A stretch of 16,738 nucleotides of DNA from Chitinophagaceae bacterium (lineage in GTDB: Bacteria; Bacteroidota; Bacteroidia; Chitinophagales; Chitinophagaceae): positions 1 to 16,738 of the forward strand of contig CANCKV010000011.1 in assembly GCA_947378615.1 (NCBI GenBank), read 5' to 3'. Of this stretch, positions 1-7,684 are shown piece by piece (within the stretch, counting starts at the first letter, position 1; each line of letters begins with the position of its first letter). Under the pieces are notes generated by a model. The model did no database searches. It saw nothing but the letters and a program-made list of their open reading frames with translations, and was not told where the DNA came from. The position numbers were made by a program, and so were the translations under genes.

Positions 1-306
1 CTTTTTCAAAACGAAGAAAAAGAAATGCGTGCAAGCGAATTGGTTATTGCAAATAAGGAACTGATTTTTCAGTATGAGGAGAAAGAAAAGCGTGCAAACG
101 AACTGAATATTGCTAACAAGGAGTTGATATACCAACAACAGGAAAAGGAAAAGCGGGATAATGAATTAAAAATCGCTAATAAGGAACTTATTTTTCAAAA
201 TGAAGAAAAAGAAAAACGGGCGGACGAATTGATTATTGCCACTATTGAAATGGAATTTCAAAATGAGAAAAAAGAAGTGGAACGATTAGAAAACGAAAAG
301 AAGCTC
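1..306 (+). repeat. 63-bp in-frame tandem repeats encoding a signalling coiled coil
   Basis: A partial unit at 1-60 is followed by units at 61-123, 124-186 and 187-249, then a degenerate one from 250. Each full unit encodes 21 residues (three heptads) on the pattern LIFQxEEKEKRAxELxIANKE. The array begins before the window. Known coil linkers in sensor proteins transmit signals to the kinase core; the exact copy number here cannot be seen. Confidence 0.9.
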
Positions 307-1377
307 GTTCGGGCACAGCAATTAGGAAAAATGGGAAGTTGGGAATTTGATTTTCTAACTAACATCATGAAAGTATCAGAAGAGGGGGGGAGGATTTATG
401 GGTTCCATGATAATCAAGACAACCTTTCTGCTGATTCATGGAAAAATATTGTTCATCCAAAAGATTTGGAAAATGCATTAGCTGCTATTGGAAATTCAAA
501 ATTAAACAAGGAAGAGACAGCTAGCCACAACTATCGTATTCTAAATAGAGATGGATCAACAAAATATATTTATGCAGAAAGCAAATGTGAACTCGACTCT
601 TCAGGCAATGTAATTGGCTTATATGGTATTATGCAGGATGTTACAGAAACGAAAATTGGCGAATTAGACCGTAACAGGATTACGAATGATTTGATTCATA
701 GAAACAAGGATCTTGAACAATTCACATATTTTGTTTCGCACAATCTACGTTTACCTATTGCCAATGTAATGGGTATTGCTAAAGCACTTCAGTCTGTTCG
801 ACTTAATCCGGAAAGGGAAGTGAAATTGAAAGAATATCTTGCCTCCTCTGCCTTAGAATTGGATTTAGTTATCAGAGACCTTAATCATATATTAGTAGTT
901 CGTGGAGATTTTGCAGTCGAAAAAGAAATAATTGTTTTTGAGGATTTGCTAAAAGAAGTGAAACAGGGGATTGGCAGTCTATTGACTGAAAATGAGATAC
1001 AAATCAAGGCTGTTTTTGAAGAAATAGTCTCTATTAAAACTGTAAAAAGATACTTGTATAGTATATTTTACAACCTTGTTTCGAACAGTATCAAATATAG
1101 GCAACCTGAGACTCCTCTTATGATTGAAATTACAAGCAAGAGAAAGGATAATACAATTGAATTGTCTTTTAAGGATAATGGTCTTGGAATTGATCTTGTG
1201 AGAAATGGCGATCATGTATTTGGATTATACAAACGATTTCATCTGCATGTGGAAGGGAAAGGGATGGGATTATACATGGTAAAAGAACAAGTTGAGGCAT
1301 TAGGAGGTCACATTTCACTTACAAGTGAGGTTGGTATTGGCACCGAATTTAAGATTGAGTTTCATAAGAATTTGTAG
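1..1377 (+). CDS. PAS-domain sensor histidine kinase, 5' end cut by window edge
   Basis: The frame is open from base 1, so the true start lies outside the window; an ATG at 25 sits inside the repeat region and is unlikely to be the start. Seen in order: a charged coiled coil of 21-residue repeats with the core ELxIANKELIFQ (about bases 1-306); a PAS domain with the PAS_3 look (about 310-650, ending in GIMQDVTE); a HisKA-type dimerisation helix with the H-box SHNLRLP, where the phosphoacceptor His codon is 739-741; and a HATPase_c domain with N-box NLVSNSIKYR, G1 DNGLGID, F-box VFGLYKRFH and G2 GKGMGLYMVK. All catalytic boxes look intact. No membrane segment or receiver domain is visible in this part, so a cytoplasmic kinase is likely, but the missing N-terminus could change that. 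The signal and partner regulator are unknown; no regulator gene is adjacent. Confidence 0.92.
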   Translation, partial: LFQNEEKEMRASELVIANKELIFQYEEKEKRANELNIANKELIYQQQEKEKRDNELKIANKELIFQNEEKEKRADELIIATIEMEFQNEKKEVERLENEKKLVRAQQLGKMGSWEFDFLTNIMKVSEEGGRIYGFHDNQDNLSADSWKNIVHPKDLENALAAIGNSKLNKEETASHNYRILNRDGSTKYIYAESKCELDSSGNVIGLYGIMQDVTETKIGELDRNRITNDLIHRNKDLEQFTYFVSHNLRLPIANVMGIAKALQSVRLNPEREVKLKEYLASSALELDLVIRDLNHILVVRGDFAVEKEIIVFEDLLKEVKQGIGSLLTENEIQIKAVFEEIVSIKTVKRYLYSIFYNLVSNSIKYRQPETPLMIEITSKRKDNTIELSFKDNGLGIDLVRNGDHVFGLYKRFHLHVEGKGMGLYMVKEQVEALGGHISLTSEVGIGTEFKIEFHKNL

Positions 1378-1458
1378 AGTCTTATCGAAAATAAATACCC
1401 CACATCAATCAAGACATGAAGTATTCATTTAAAAAGAGAGGCAAATGTCAATTTATAA

Positions 1459-2130
1459 TTATCCACATCTCAAAGACACAACAGAACTCAATGTGCTTAC
1501 ACCGGCAGCATTCACTATGAAGAAATAGAAATGATAAATTGTACCACTCACTAATCCCCTAAACTGTTTGAAACGTGATTGGTTCAAATCAAAAATGATG
1601 TTGCTAGTGATACCTGCAGGAATTATTAACTGTCCACCCGCAGTAAATCCTACGCCATCAGGTAGTAAATCGGCACTTACAATACATCCATATTTATAAT
1701 TTTTTCCAAATGAATCACATAAGGCAAACATTTCACCGTCGGCAATATCTCTTCCCACGACAACTCCTGTCGGTTGTGACGGTTTTACCGCACTTACTCG
1801 GGTAGTGCTTGTGGGCTTGTACCCTCCCAATTCTACAATAATAGCATCTCCCTCTGCTTTTTTATCTACATAATTGGCAATGTCATTCATTGCCTTTAAT
1901 GACACCCTATGTGCTATGTCATAAGCACCTTTCTGTGCAACTCCACCTGTTTTATAGGCCAAATAAGTAGATTTTTCCTCTTTTTCAATTGCATCCAATT
2001 GAATGTCTGTTAAAGGTGGATCTGTAAATACTAAGGCTGAGGTTTTCATTGATGTTTTCATTCTTCCAAAACTCAATAAAAAGGGATTCCCTTTCTTTTT
2101 TCTATACTCCCGACCACATTTTGAATCCAT
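1459..2130 (-). CDS. Uncharacterised Bacteroidota protein with fibronectin-III-like C-terminus
   Basis: This 223-residue protein has no signal peptide. The N-terminus is basic (KCGREYRKKK). A helical segment follows at about 40-90, from LTDIQLDAIEKEE to AMNDIANYVDKKAEGD. From about 105 to 223 the sequence is beta-rich and ends in YHFYFFIVNAAGVSTLSS, which resembles the last strands of a fibronectin type III domain. It resembles, from memory, a family of roughly 200-residue Bacteroidota proteins with a helical first half, a GG turn and an FN3-like end; no function is known to me. The gene stands alone, convergent with the histidine kinase 81 bp away, with the gene-poor region upstream. The ATG at 2130 gives the longest frame; methionines at residues 24 and 28 are alternatives. 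That it is a real gene is well supported, but its function is unknown. Confidence 0.75.
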   Translation of the reverse strand: MDSKCGREYRKKKGNPFLLSFGRMKTSMKTSALVFTDPPLTDIQLDAIEKEEKSTYLAYKTGGVAQKGAYDIAHRVSLKAMNDIANYVDKKAEGDAIIVELGGYKPTSTTRVSAVKPSQPTGVVVGRDIADGEMFALCDSFGKNYKYGCIVSADLLPDGVGFTAGGQLIIPAGITSNIIFDLNQSRFKQFRGLVSGTIYHFYFFIVNAAGVSTLSSVVSLRCG

Positions 2131-2378
2131 AATTTATTCTTTAAGAAATGATATTCTGATAGGCTCAAAAGTTGTATCTAATAAGTATTTACACTTTAAT
2201 AGAAGTGTATTACAGAACAAGACTTATTATTCAAATTATCGATACATTCACACACAAAAGCAAATTAATAAAGTGCTCAGTGATTATATTTTTTGTCCTA
2301 TCAATTGAAATAATATTTTTCAGATATGCAATTCACTACTTACTAATTTAAAATAATCACATTTTTTTTGACCAACCT

Positions 2379-2630
2379 TGTTCAGAGGTCAGGCTCCCTT
2401 GCTTTTGCTATGATGAAGGGTGTTCTGAGCTAGTTCTACCATGCCGTTCCATTTTGCAATGGAGCTCAGTGCTTAATCTCCCTTGACTATTAAAATAGAA
2501 AGGTAGTTCAGGGCTTGTTCTACCATGCTTTTGCTTCGACCAAGGTAGCTCGGAGCCTGTTCTCCCTTATGTTTGCTTCGAACAAGGTTGTCCTGTGACT
2601 GAACACCTTTGCTCAGAAGAGAATCAAGCT
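2379..2630. repeat. Six diverged 42-bp tandem units, most with an internal hairpin
   Basis: Units start at 2379, 2421, 2463, 2505, 2547 and 2589, an exact 42-bp period. The first about 19 bases of each unit share a core like TTCAGGGCTTGTTCTACC. The rest usually forms a dyad: CCTT pairs with AAGG in units 1, 3 and 5, and CCAT with ATGG in unit 2. Unit 3 adds CTAT/ATAG and unit 5 adds GTT/AAC. Unit 4 keeps only ACC/GGT and unit 6 is the most diverged. Unit 4 has 20 G+C in 42 bases, visibly richer than the AT-rich flanks. A trace of a further unit (TTTGACCAAC) precedes unit 1. Function is unknown. Confidence 0.8.
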
Positions 2631-2633
2631 TGC

Positions 2634-2658
2634 TCGACTTCCGGGGAATACTAGTCGA
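2634..2658. repeat. Short inverted repeat at the right edge of the 42-bp array
   Basis: TCGACT (2634-2639) and AGTCGA (2653-2658) form a perfect 6-bp stem around a 13-base loop. It lies directly after the last 42-bp unit. No T-run follows on either strand, so a terminator is not well supported. Confidence 0.4.
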
Positions 2659-3210
2659 TTAAAAATGAATTATTTTGAATTGAGTAAAAGGATTTGTAAA
2701 TAGTCAGGGTGGTGTATGAGCAGAATTTTCAATATACTGCAAGTTGATAATATATCTATGAGGAAGGTGAAATGCAATTGTTTGAGCGTATAAAATAAAA
2801 AATTGAGCAGCTTGTGAATTGACAAGATTTGAACTGATACCCCAATAAAAATGAGGAGTAACAAAACTGTGATGTGAAGAAATCGTAATCCTTAACATAA
2901 ACCTTGTATTTATTGAGAAACAATTTGTAAAAGGATAGATAGAATCCCTCTTATCAATCAATTCGTTGACGAAGGTCGCTTAACTTTTTTGTAACTACAA
3001 TATAATCTTCTGCACATTTGGTACTAAGATAAGTTGTAGTAGAAACTTTAAAAGTCCTTTTGATTGAGATTGAGATTTTTGATTACAAAGTTTGGGGAGA
3101 AGATGTTGAGCATAAATCACATCTCATAGTCTTCAAGTTCATTTATCCCGACTCTTAGGCAACTTTTGAAACACATCATTTTAATATGATAAAATTAAGA
3201 AAGATAACAC

Positions 3211-3239
3211 TTACGGCAACCCTATATAAGATATATTTG
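3211..3239 (+). promoter_or_regulatory. Bacteroidota-type promoter of the S41 peptidase gene
   Basis: TATATTTG at 3232-3239 matches the Bacteroidota -7 box TAnnTTTG exactly. Eighteen bases upstream of it, TTA at 3211-3213 can serve as a weak -33 element (consensus TTG). Transcription would begin roughly 25 bases before the ATG at 3271. AAGG about 7 bases before that ATG may act as a weak ribosome-binding site. Confidence 0.55.
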
Positions 3240-3270
3240 CGGCTTAATAGCACCTAATTAAGGCATATTC

Positions 3271-4863
3271 ATGGTTAATAAAAAATTTCAGGTTTGGCTT
3301 CCTTTGTTGTTTTCAGTGTTGATGATACTTGGAATGATTATCGGCTATCAATTACATGACAAAACGAATAGTACATTTTTTATGGGCAGTGGAAAGAAGA
3401 ACTCTGTTCAAGAAGTGATGGATTTAATAAAGGAGAGATATGTTGATGCTGAGAAAGTTGATAGTGTAAGTCAGATTGTTATTGATAATCTATTATCACA
3501 TCTTGATCCTCATTCGATTTATATTCCTTCCAAATATCTCAGTGATGCAAATCAAGATTTATTAGGAAACTTTCAAGGGATTGGAATAGAGTATCAAGTG
3601 TTTAACGATACTGTAAATGTGATAAACGTAATTAACGGTGGACCAGGACAACAAGCAGGCTTAAAAACTGGAGATTTATTGATAAAGGCAAATGATACTA
3701 TTTCCTTAACTGGCACTCAAGCTAATGCTGAAAAAATTAGAACAACACTTCGAGGTATCGCAGGTTCAAGTGTGAAAATAACCTATTTACGTAATGGGAA
3801 AGCAGGTCAAGTGACAATTATTAGGGGAAATATTCCTATACCAACTATTGACGCTTCTTACATAATTGCACCTCAAATTGGATATATCAAACTAAATAAA
3901 TTCGGGGATAGAACCTATGAAGAGTTTATGCAGAACTTAGAAAAATTGCAGAAGCTTGGCATGAAAAAGTTGATACTTGATTTAAGAGGGAATGGTGGTG
4001 GTCTTGTTTCAGAGGCAACTGCAATAGCTGACGAGTTTTTGGATGGAGATAAATTGATAGTTTATACGGAAGGTAATCAATCGCCTCGAAATGATTATAA
4101 ATGTAAAAAGGAGGGACTTTTTGAATCGGGGTCATTAGCCGTTTTAATTGATGAGGGGTCTGCAAGTGCAAGTGAGATATTAAGTGGCGCTCTACAGGAC
4201 TGGGATCGTGCAACAATTATTGGAAGAAGGAGTTTTGGAAAAGGTTTAGTTCAACAACAGTTTCAATTAAGTGATGGAAGTGCTGTCCGTCTGACAATAG
4301 CTCGATATTTCACACCTTTGGGAAGAAATATTCAAAAATCCTATTCCAATAAATCAAAAAAAGATTATGATGAGGAAATTGCAAACCGTTTTCATAATAG
4401 TGGGGTAATTGATAGTAATTTCAATAAAGGGAAGATTTTTAAAACGCCTGCAGGTCATATTGTATATGGAGGAGGGGGGATTACTCCTGATATTTTTGTG
4501 CCATTAGATAGCTCAAAGTCAACAATTGCTTATACTAAATTATTTTTTCGAAATACACTTACAAATTTTGTATATCATTATTATCTTGCAAATAGGGGTA
4601 ATTTTGAGCAAACAAAATCAGTTTCTCAAGTACTACAAAAGTTTCAACCTGGTGAAGTTGAGTGGAGGGCATTCAGTAATACCACAAAACAACAAGACGG
4701 AATTGATGTTTCAGAAATTACAGAGGATGAAAAGAAGTCAATTTTGCAGAGGATGCAAGCCTTAATGGCAAGACAGATTGCAAATAACGAAGGATACTAT
4801 GAAGTTGCTAATAATTCGGATCGAACTGTACAAAAGGCTTTGAATGTGTTAGGCAAATTCTAA
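3271..4863 (+). CDS. S41 family C-terminal processing peptidase (CtpA/Prc-like)
   Basis: This 530-residue serine protease cleaves near the C-terminus of exported proteins. An uncleaved-looking membrane segment at about 8-26 should anchor it with the protease in the periplasm. The S41 N-terminal region contains HLDPHS (78-82); a PDZ domain spans about 95-185 (NFQGIGIEY, GPGQQAGLKTGDLL); the peptidase core includes LDLRGNGGG (237-244). The catalytic residues are inferred by alignment with the CtpB/Prc pattern: Ser299 in EGSASASEIL, Lys324 in SFGKGLVQ, 25 residues later as is usual, and Gln328. The C-terminal part (about 345-530) is less conserved. The gene lies 43 bp before the PHP phosphatase and has its own promoter. 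The physiological substrate cannot be read from the sequence. Confidence 0.93.
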   Translation: MVNKKFQVWLPLLFSVLMILGMIIGYQLHDKTNSTFFMGSGKKNSVQEVMDLIKERYVDAEKVDSVSQIVIDNLLSHLDPHSIYIPSKYLSDANQDLLGNFQGIGIEYQVFNDTVNVINVINGGPGQQAGLKTGDLLIKANDTISLTGTQANAEKIRTTLRGIAGSSVKITYLRNGKAGQVTIIRGNIPIPTIDASYIIAPQIGYIKLNKFGDRTYEEFMQNLEKLQKLGMKKLILDLRGNGGGLVSEATAIADEFLDGDKLIVYTEGNQSPRNDYKCKKEGLFESGSLAVLIDEGSASASEILSGALQDWDRATIIGRRSFGKGLVQQQFQLSDGSAVRLTIARYFTPLGRNIQKSYSNKSKKDYDEEIANRFHNSGVIDSNFNKGKIFKTPAGHIVYGGGGITPDIFVPLDSSKSTIAYTKLFFRNTLTNFVYHYYLANRGNFEQTKSVSQVLQKFQPGEVEWRAFSNTTKQQDGIDVSEITEDEKKSILQRMQALMARQIANNEGYYEVANNSDRTVQKALNVLGKF

Positions 4864-4906
4864 CTACAATTTTTAAATCAATTATTTAATATATTATTCA
4901 AATTAA

Positions 4907-5647
4907 ATGAATTTTTCTTTCTTTAAAAAAGCACCCGTCAAACCCAACCTTTCATTTTTGGGAGTAGATATGCATTCTCATTTATTGCCTGGAATTGATG
5001 ATGGATTAAAAACGGTTGAACAAACAGTTAGCTTTATCAGGGAACTGCATGAAATGGGATATCAAAAATTTATTTGTACACCCCATATTTTAAACGGTGT
5101 ACATAATAATACTCCTGAAAAAATTGAGGCTGCCTTACAAATAGCTAGAAGTGCAATTATAGAAGCTGAAATTCCTGTCACTATCGAAGCGGCTGCAGAA
5201 TATATGATTGATGATTCATTCGAAAATTTATTGAAGGCTGACTCAAAACTACTCACATTTGGTAAGAATTACATATTAATTGAGATGTCCTATCTCGCAA
5301 TGCCATTTAATATTTATGAAGTCTTGTTTGAACTTCAAATAAGAGGCTATCAGCCAATACTTGCTCATCCTGAACGTTATAATTTTTATCATAACGATTT
5401 TAAAAGATATGAGGAGATGAGGGATAGGCAGATACTTTTTCAAATAAATCTTCTGTCATTATCAGGTTATTATGGTAAAGAGGTTAAAAAAATTGGAGAA
5501 AAGCTAATTGAGGCTAACATGGTTGAATTTATAGGTCTAGATATGCATCATGAAGCACATCTTCAAATGACAAAAGATTTTACAAGCACAAAAGCATTCT
5601 ATGATTTAGTAGAAAAAATTCCATTACTTAATAAGACATTACTATAA
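4907..5647 (+). CDS. CpsB/YwqE-type PHP-domain tyrosine-protein phosphatase
   Basis: This 246-residue protein has the metal-binding motifs of the PHP phosphatases that dephosphorylate bacterial tyrosine kinases of capsule or exopolysaccharide systems: D21-M-H23-S-H25 with PGIDDG, TPH (H60), AAEYM (E98), AHPERY (H154) and GLDMHH (D212, H214). Length and motif order match the CpsB/YwqE family, and it should be cytosolic and metal-dependent. The ATG at 4907 is preceded by an AT-rich stretch without a clear Shine-Dalgarno, as is common in this phylum. It probably shares a transcript with the upstream S41 peptidase gene. No tyrosine kinase or polysaccharide gene is present nearby, so its partner must be encoded elsewhere. 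Confidence 0.88.
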   Translation: MNFSFFKKAPVKPNLSFLGVDMHSHLLPGIDDGLKTVEQTVSFIRELHEMGYQKFICTPHILNGVHNNTPEKIEAALQIARSAIIEAEIPVTIEAAAEYMIDDSFENLLKADSKLLTFGKNYILIEMSYLAMPFNIYEVLFELQIRGYQPILAHPERYNFYHNDFKRYEEMRDRQILFQINLLSLSGYYGKEVKKIGEKLIEANMVEFIGLDMHHEAHLQMTKDFTSTKAFYDLVEKIPLLNKTLL

Positions 5648-5775
5648 AAAATATTTAATTGCAATTATTGATTAATGCTGTATTAATGTTAAATGAAATA
5701 TTGTTTTAAAGAGTTTTAGCATTCAGCTTTAGACAAAGGTTTTTGATACTCTATCAATAAATAAATATTTAATTC

Positions 5776-6711
5776 ATGAGTATTTCTGATTTGAGAATAG
5801 TTTTTTTGGGTACACCTGATTTTGCGGTTGCTTCATTAGAAGCTCTAATTGAAGCAGGGTGTAATATCGTTGGTGTCGTTACATCGCCTGATAAACTTGC
5901 AGGCAGAGGAATGAAATTGACGGAGAGTGCTGTAAAGAAATATGCTGTTGAAAAAGGCTTAACTATATTGCAACCTGAAAAATTAAAGAATCCTGCTTTT
6001 ATTGATGAATTGAAAAACTTAAAGGCAGACATACAAATTGTTGTTGCATTTCGAATGTTGCCAGAAATAGTTTGGAATATGCCTTTGTTAGGTACAATTA
6101 ATGTTCATGGTTCACTTCTTCCTCAATATAGGGGGGCTGCCCCAATTAATTGGGCAGTTATAAATGGAGAAAATCAAACAGGGGTAACTACTTTTAAATT
6201 GCAACATGAAATTGATACAGGTGATATTTTAATGCAGACGGAGATTCCGATTTCTGAAAATGAAAATGCAGGTGAACTTCATGACAAAATGATGCTGATT
6301 GGTGCTAATACGCTTGTAAAAACTTTAAAAGGCCTTCTTGATGGAAGTGTACAACCTACGAATCAAAATGACTCAATTGTCATCAATCGAGCCCCTAAAA
6401 TATTTACAGAAACATGTAAGATAGATTGGCATAAATCGATAGAAACTGTTTACAACCATATTCGGGGATTGTCACCATATCCAGCTGCATTTACATTTAT
6501 TAATGGTAAAAAATTAAAGATATTTTCTAGTCTTAAAGAAAATGGAGATATAGCAAATAATGAGGTAGGTGAATTTGTGACAGACTATAAGACTTTTTTG
6601 AAATTCAATTGTACAGATGGTTATATCGTTGTGACTGATTTGCAGTTGGAAGGAAAAAAAAGAATGAAAACAGAAGAGTTTCTAAGAGGTTTTCGTGAGG
6701 AAAAAGCTTAA
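5776..6711 (+). CDS. fmt: Methionyl-tRNA formyltransferase
   Basis: This 311-residue enzyme formylates the amino group of Met on initiator tRNA, using 10-formyl-tetrahydrofolate. The N-terminal Rossmann domain begins RIVFLGTPDFAV (7-18) and has the SPDK and GRGMK loop (37-47). The active-site block is NVHGSLLPQYRGAAPINW (109-126) with Asn109 and His111, and Asp147 lies in EIDTGDILMQ. The C-terminal tRNA-binding domain contains IRGLSPYPAAFTF. Length and all key residues fit a normal, intact enzyme. It lies 128 bp after the PHP phosphatase gene and is convergent with the YihY-family gene only 10 bp away, with no clear hairpin between them. No def gene is adjacent. Confidence 0.97.
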   Translation: MSISDLRIVFLGTPDFAVASLEALIEAGCNIVGVVTSPDKLAGRGMKLTESAVKKYAVEKGLTILQPEKLKNPAFIDELKNLKADIQIVVAFRMLPEIVWNMPLLGTINVHGSLLPQYRGAAPINWAVINGENQTGVTTFKLQHEIDTGDILMQTEIPISENENAGELHDKMMLIGANTLVKTLKGLLDGSVQPTNQNDSIVINRAPKIFTETCKIDWHKSIETVYNHIRGLSPYPAAFTFINGKKLKIFSSLKENGDIANNEVGEFVTDYKTFLKFNCTDGYIVVTDLQLEGKKRMKTEEFLRGFREEKA

Positions 6712-6721
6712 TTGCAATTTC

Positions 6722-7684
6722 TTACGCTTGTTGATTATTAAATTTATTTTCATTTAGTGCAATGTTTTTATTTTTTATTAAAGAAAAAAGACTCACATTC
6801 AATTCAAATCCTATTAGAAGAATGAGAGAGTTAAGATTGATTAATAATAGTAGAATTAACACGGTACCTATCGAACCATATACTTTATTATAACTAGCAA
6901 AGTGATTTACCCAATAACTAAAAAGTATAGTGGTTATTAATGTAAGTGTAGTAGCGAGAATTGAACCGGGTGTGATTAGTGGCCATCTCTTTTTTACTGA
7001 TGGACCAAATTTGTAAATAACGCCAATCCCATAAAAAAGAAAGCAAACAAGAATAATCCATCTCACTGCATTCCACCACTCTAGTTTAGCTCTTTTTTTC
7101 ATGTGAAAGAGTCCCTTTAATATAGTCGCAAACTGATTTTGTCCTATTAATAATGTAGTTGAGGCGATAACTAATAATATCAACATAGAAGTAAGTACGA
7201 TTGCCCTCCATCTCTTGTGGAGAAAGAATACCCTGTTTTCCATTATAGACTTATCAAATGTCCTAATTATTCCCATCATGGCATTTGATGAATAGAAAAT
7301 AAGCAAAACAAAGCCAAAAGAGAATACTCCCACATGCTTGACTAGTAAGTCTTTTAAAATGTTTTTTATTAAAAGATAGGTATTTGAATTGGGAGAAATG
7401 TCCTTAAATAAACTCAATATTTGCGATTCAAACTTATCTGAATCTGGAAGATATGGTATGATTGAAAATAAAAATAATAAGGCAGCAGGTAGTGCCATCA
7501 CTAAGTTGAAAGAAATAGAGGCTGCTCTTTCATTTAAACCCACTTTTCTAACTTGTCGAAAAAAAGAGATCATTACATCATAAAACTTCACTTCTGAATA
7601 ACCAAAAAATGAGACGTTTTTACTTATTCTTATAATCGAAGAAATAGGAGGGATGCTAGTAATGATTTTTTCAAACTTTGTCAC
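6722..7684 (-). CDS. YihY/BrkB family inner-membrane protein
   Basis: This 320-residue integral membrane protein has about six hydrophobic segments, near residues 56-78, 116-140, 161-182, 207-225, 240-262 and 271-293. The family signature is present near the C-terminus: YNKVYGSIGTVLILLL followed by IGFELN. Members were once misnamed ribonuclease BN; their true role is unsettled and some may be transporters. The start is GTG at 7684, which overlaps the TGA stop of mltG as GTGA. That arrangement implies translational coupling and a shared transcript. The N-terminal 50 residues form a soluble, partly basic stretch. Family assignment is firm; function is not. Confidence 0.9.
   Translation of the reverse strand: MTKFEKIITSIPPISSIIRISKNVSFFGYSEVKFYDVMISFFRQVRKVGLNERAASISFNLVMALPAALLFLFSIIPYLPDSDKFESQILSLFKDISPNSNTYLLIKNILKDLLVKHVGVFSFGFVLLIFYSSNAMMGIIRTFDKSIMENRVFFLHKRWRAIVLTSMLILLVIASTTLLIGQNQFATILKGLFHMKKRAKLEWWNAVRWIILVCFLFYGIGVIYKFGPSVKKRWPLITPGSILATTLTLITTILFSYWVNHFASYNKVYGSIGTVLILLLLINLNSLILLIGFELNVSLFSLIKNKNIALNENKFNNQQA

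Larger units (their letters stand above)
2131..3270. other. Gene-poor region of about 1.1 kb
   Basis: No convincing coding region is seen on either strand. It contains the 42-bp repeat array (2379-2630), a small dyad just after it (2634-2658), and the promoter of the S41 peptidase at its right end. The parts 2131-2370 and 2660-3180 are AT-rich and hold only short overlapping open frames that show no family signature. No tRNA fold or known riboswitch was recognised. Confidence 0.7.

Noticed and set aside
2003..2308. 101-codon open frame on the plus strand
   Set aside because: Overlaps the start of the 1459-2130 gene on the other strand and encodes an AT-driven, family-less peptide.
2379..2630. 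CRISPR array or integron attC cluster
   Set aside because: Units are contiguous with no unique spacers and diverge along their whole length; there are no cas genes and no attC core sites or integrase.
2704..2961. Possible AraC-type regulator remnant on the minus strand
   Set aside because: The likeness (TIAFHL, VTPHFY) needs gaps, the frame has no DNA-binding helix of normal spacing, and a competing frame overlaps it. Treated as chance.
2131..3270. tRNA or known riboswitch in the gene-poor region
   Set aside because: No cloverleaf elements such as a GGTTCRANYCC T-arm, and no recognised riboswitch core, were found by eye.
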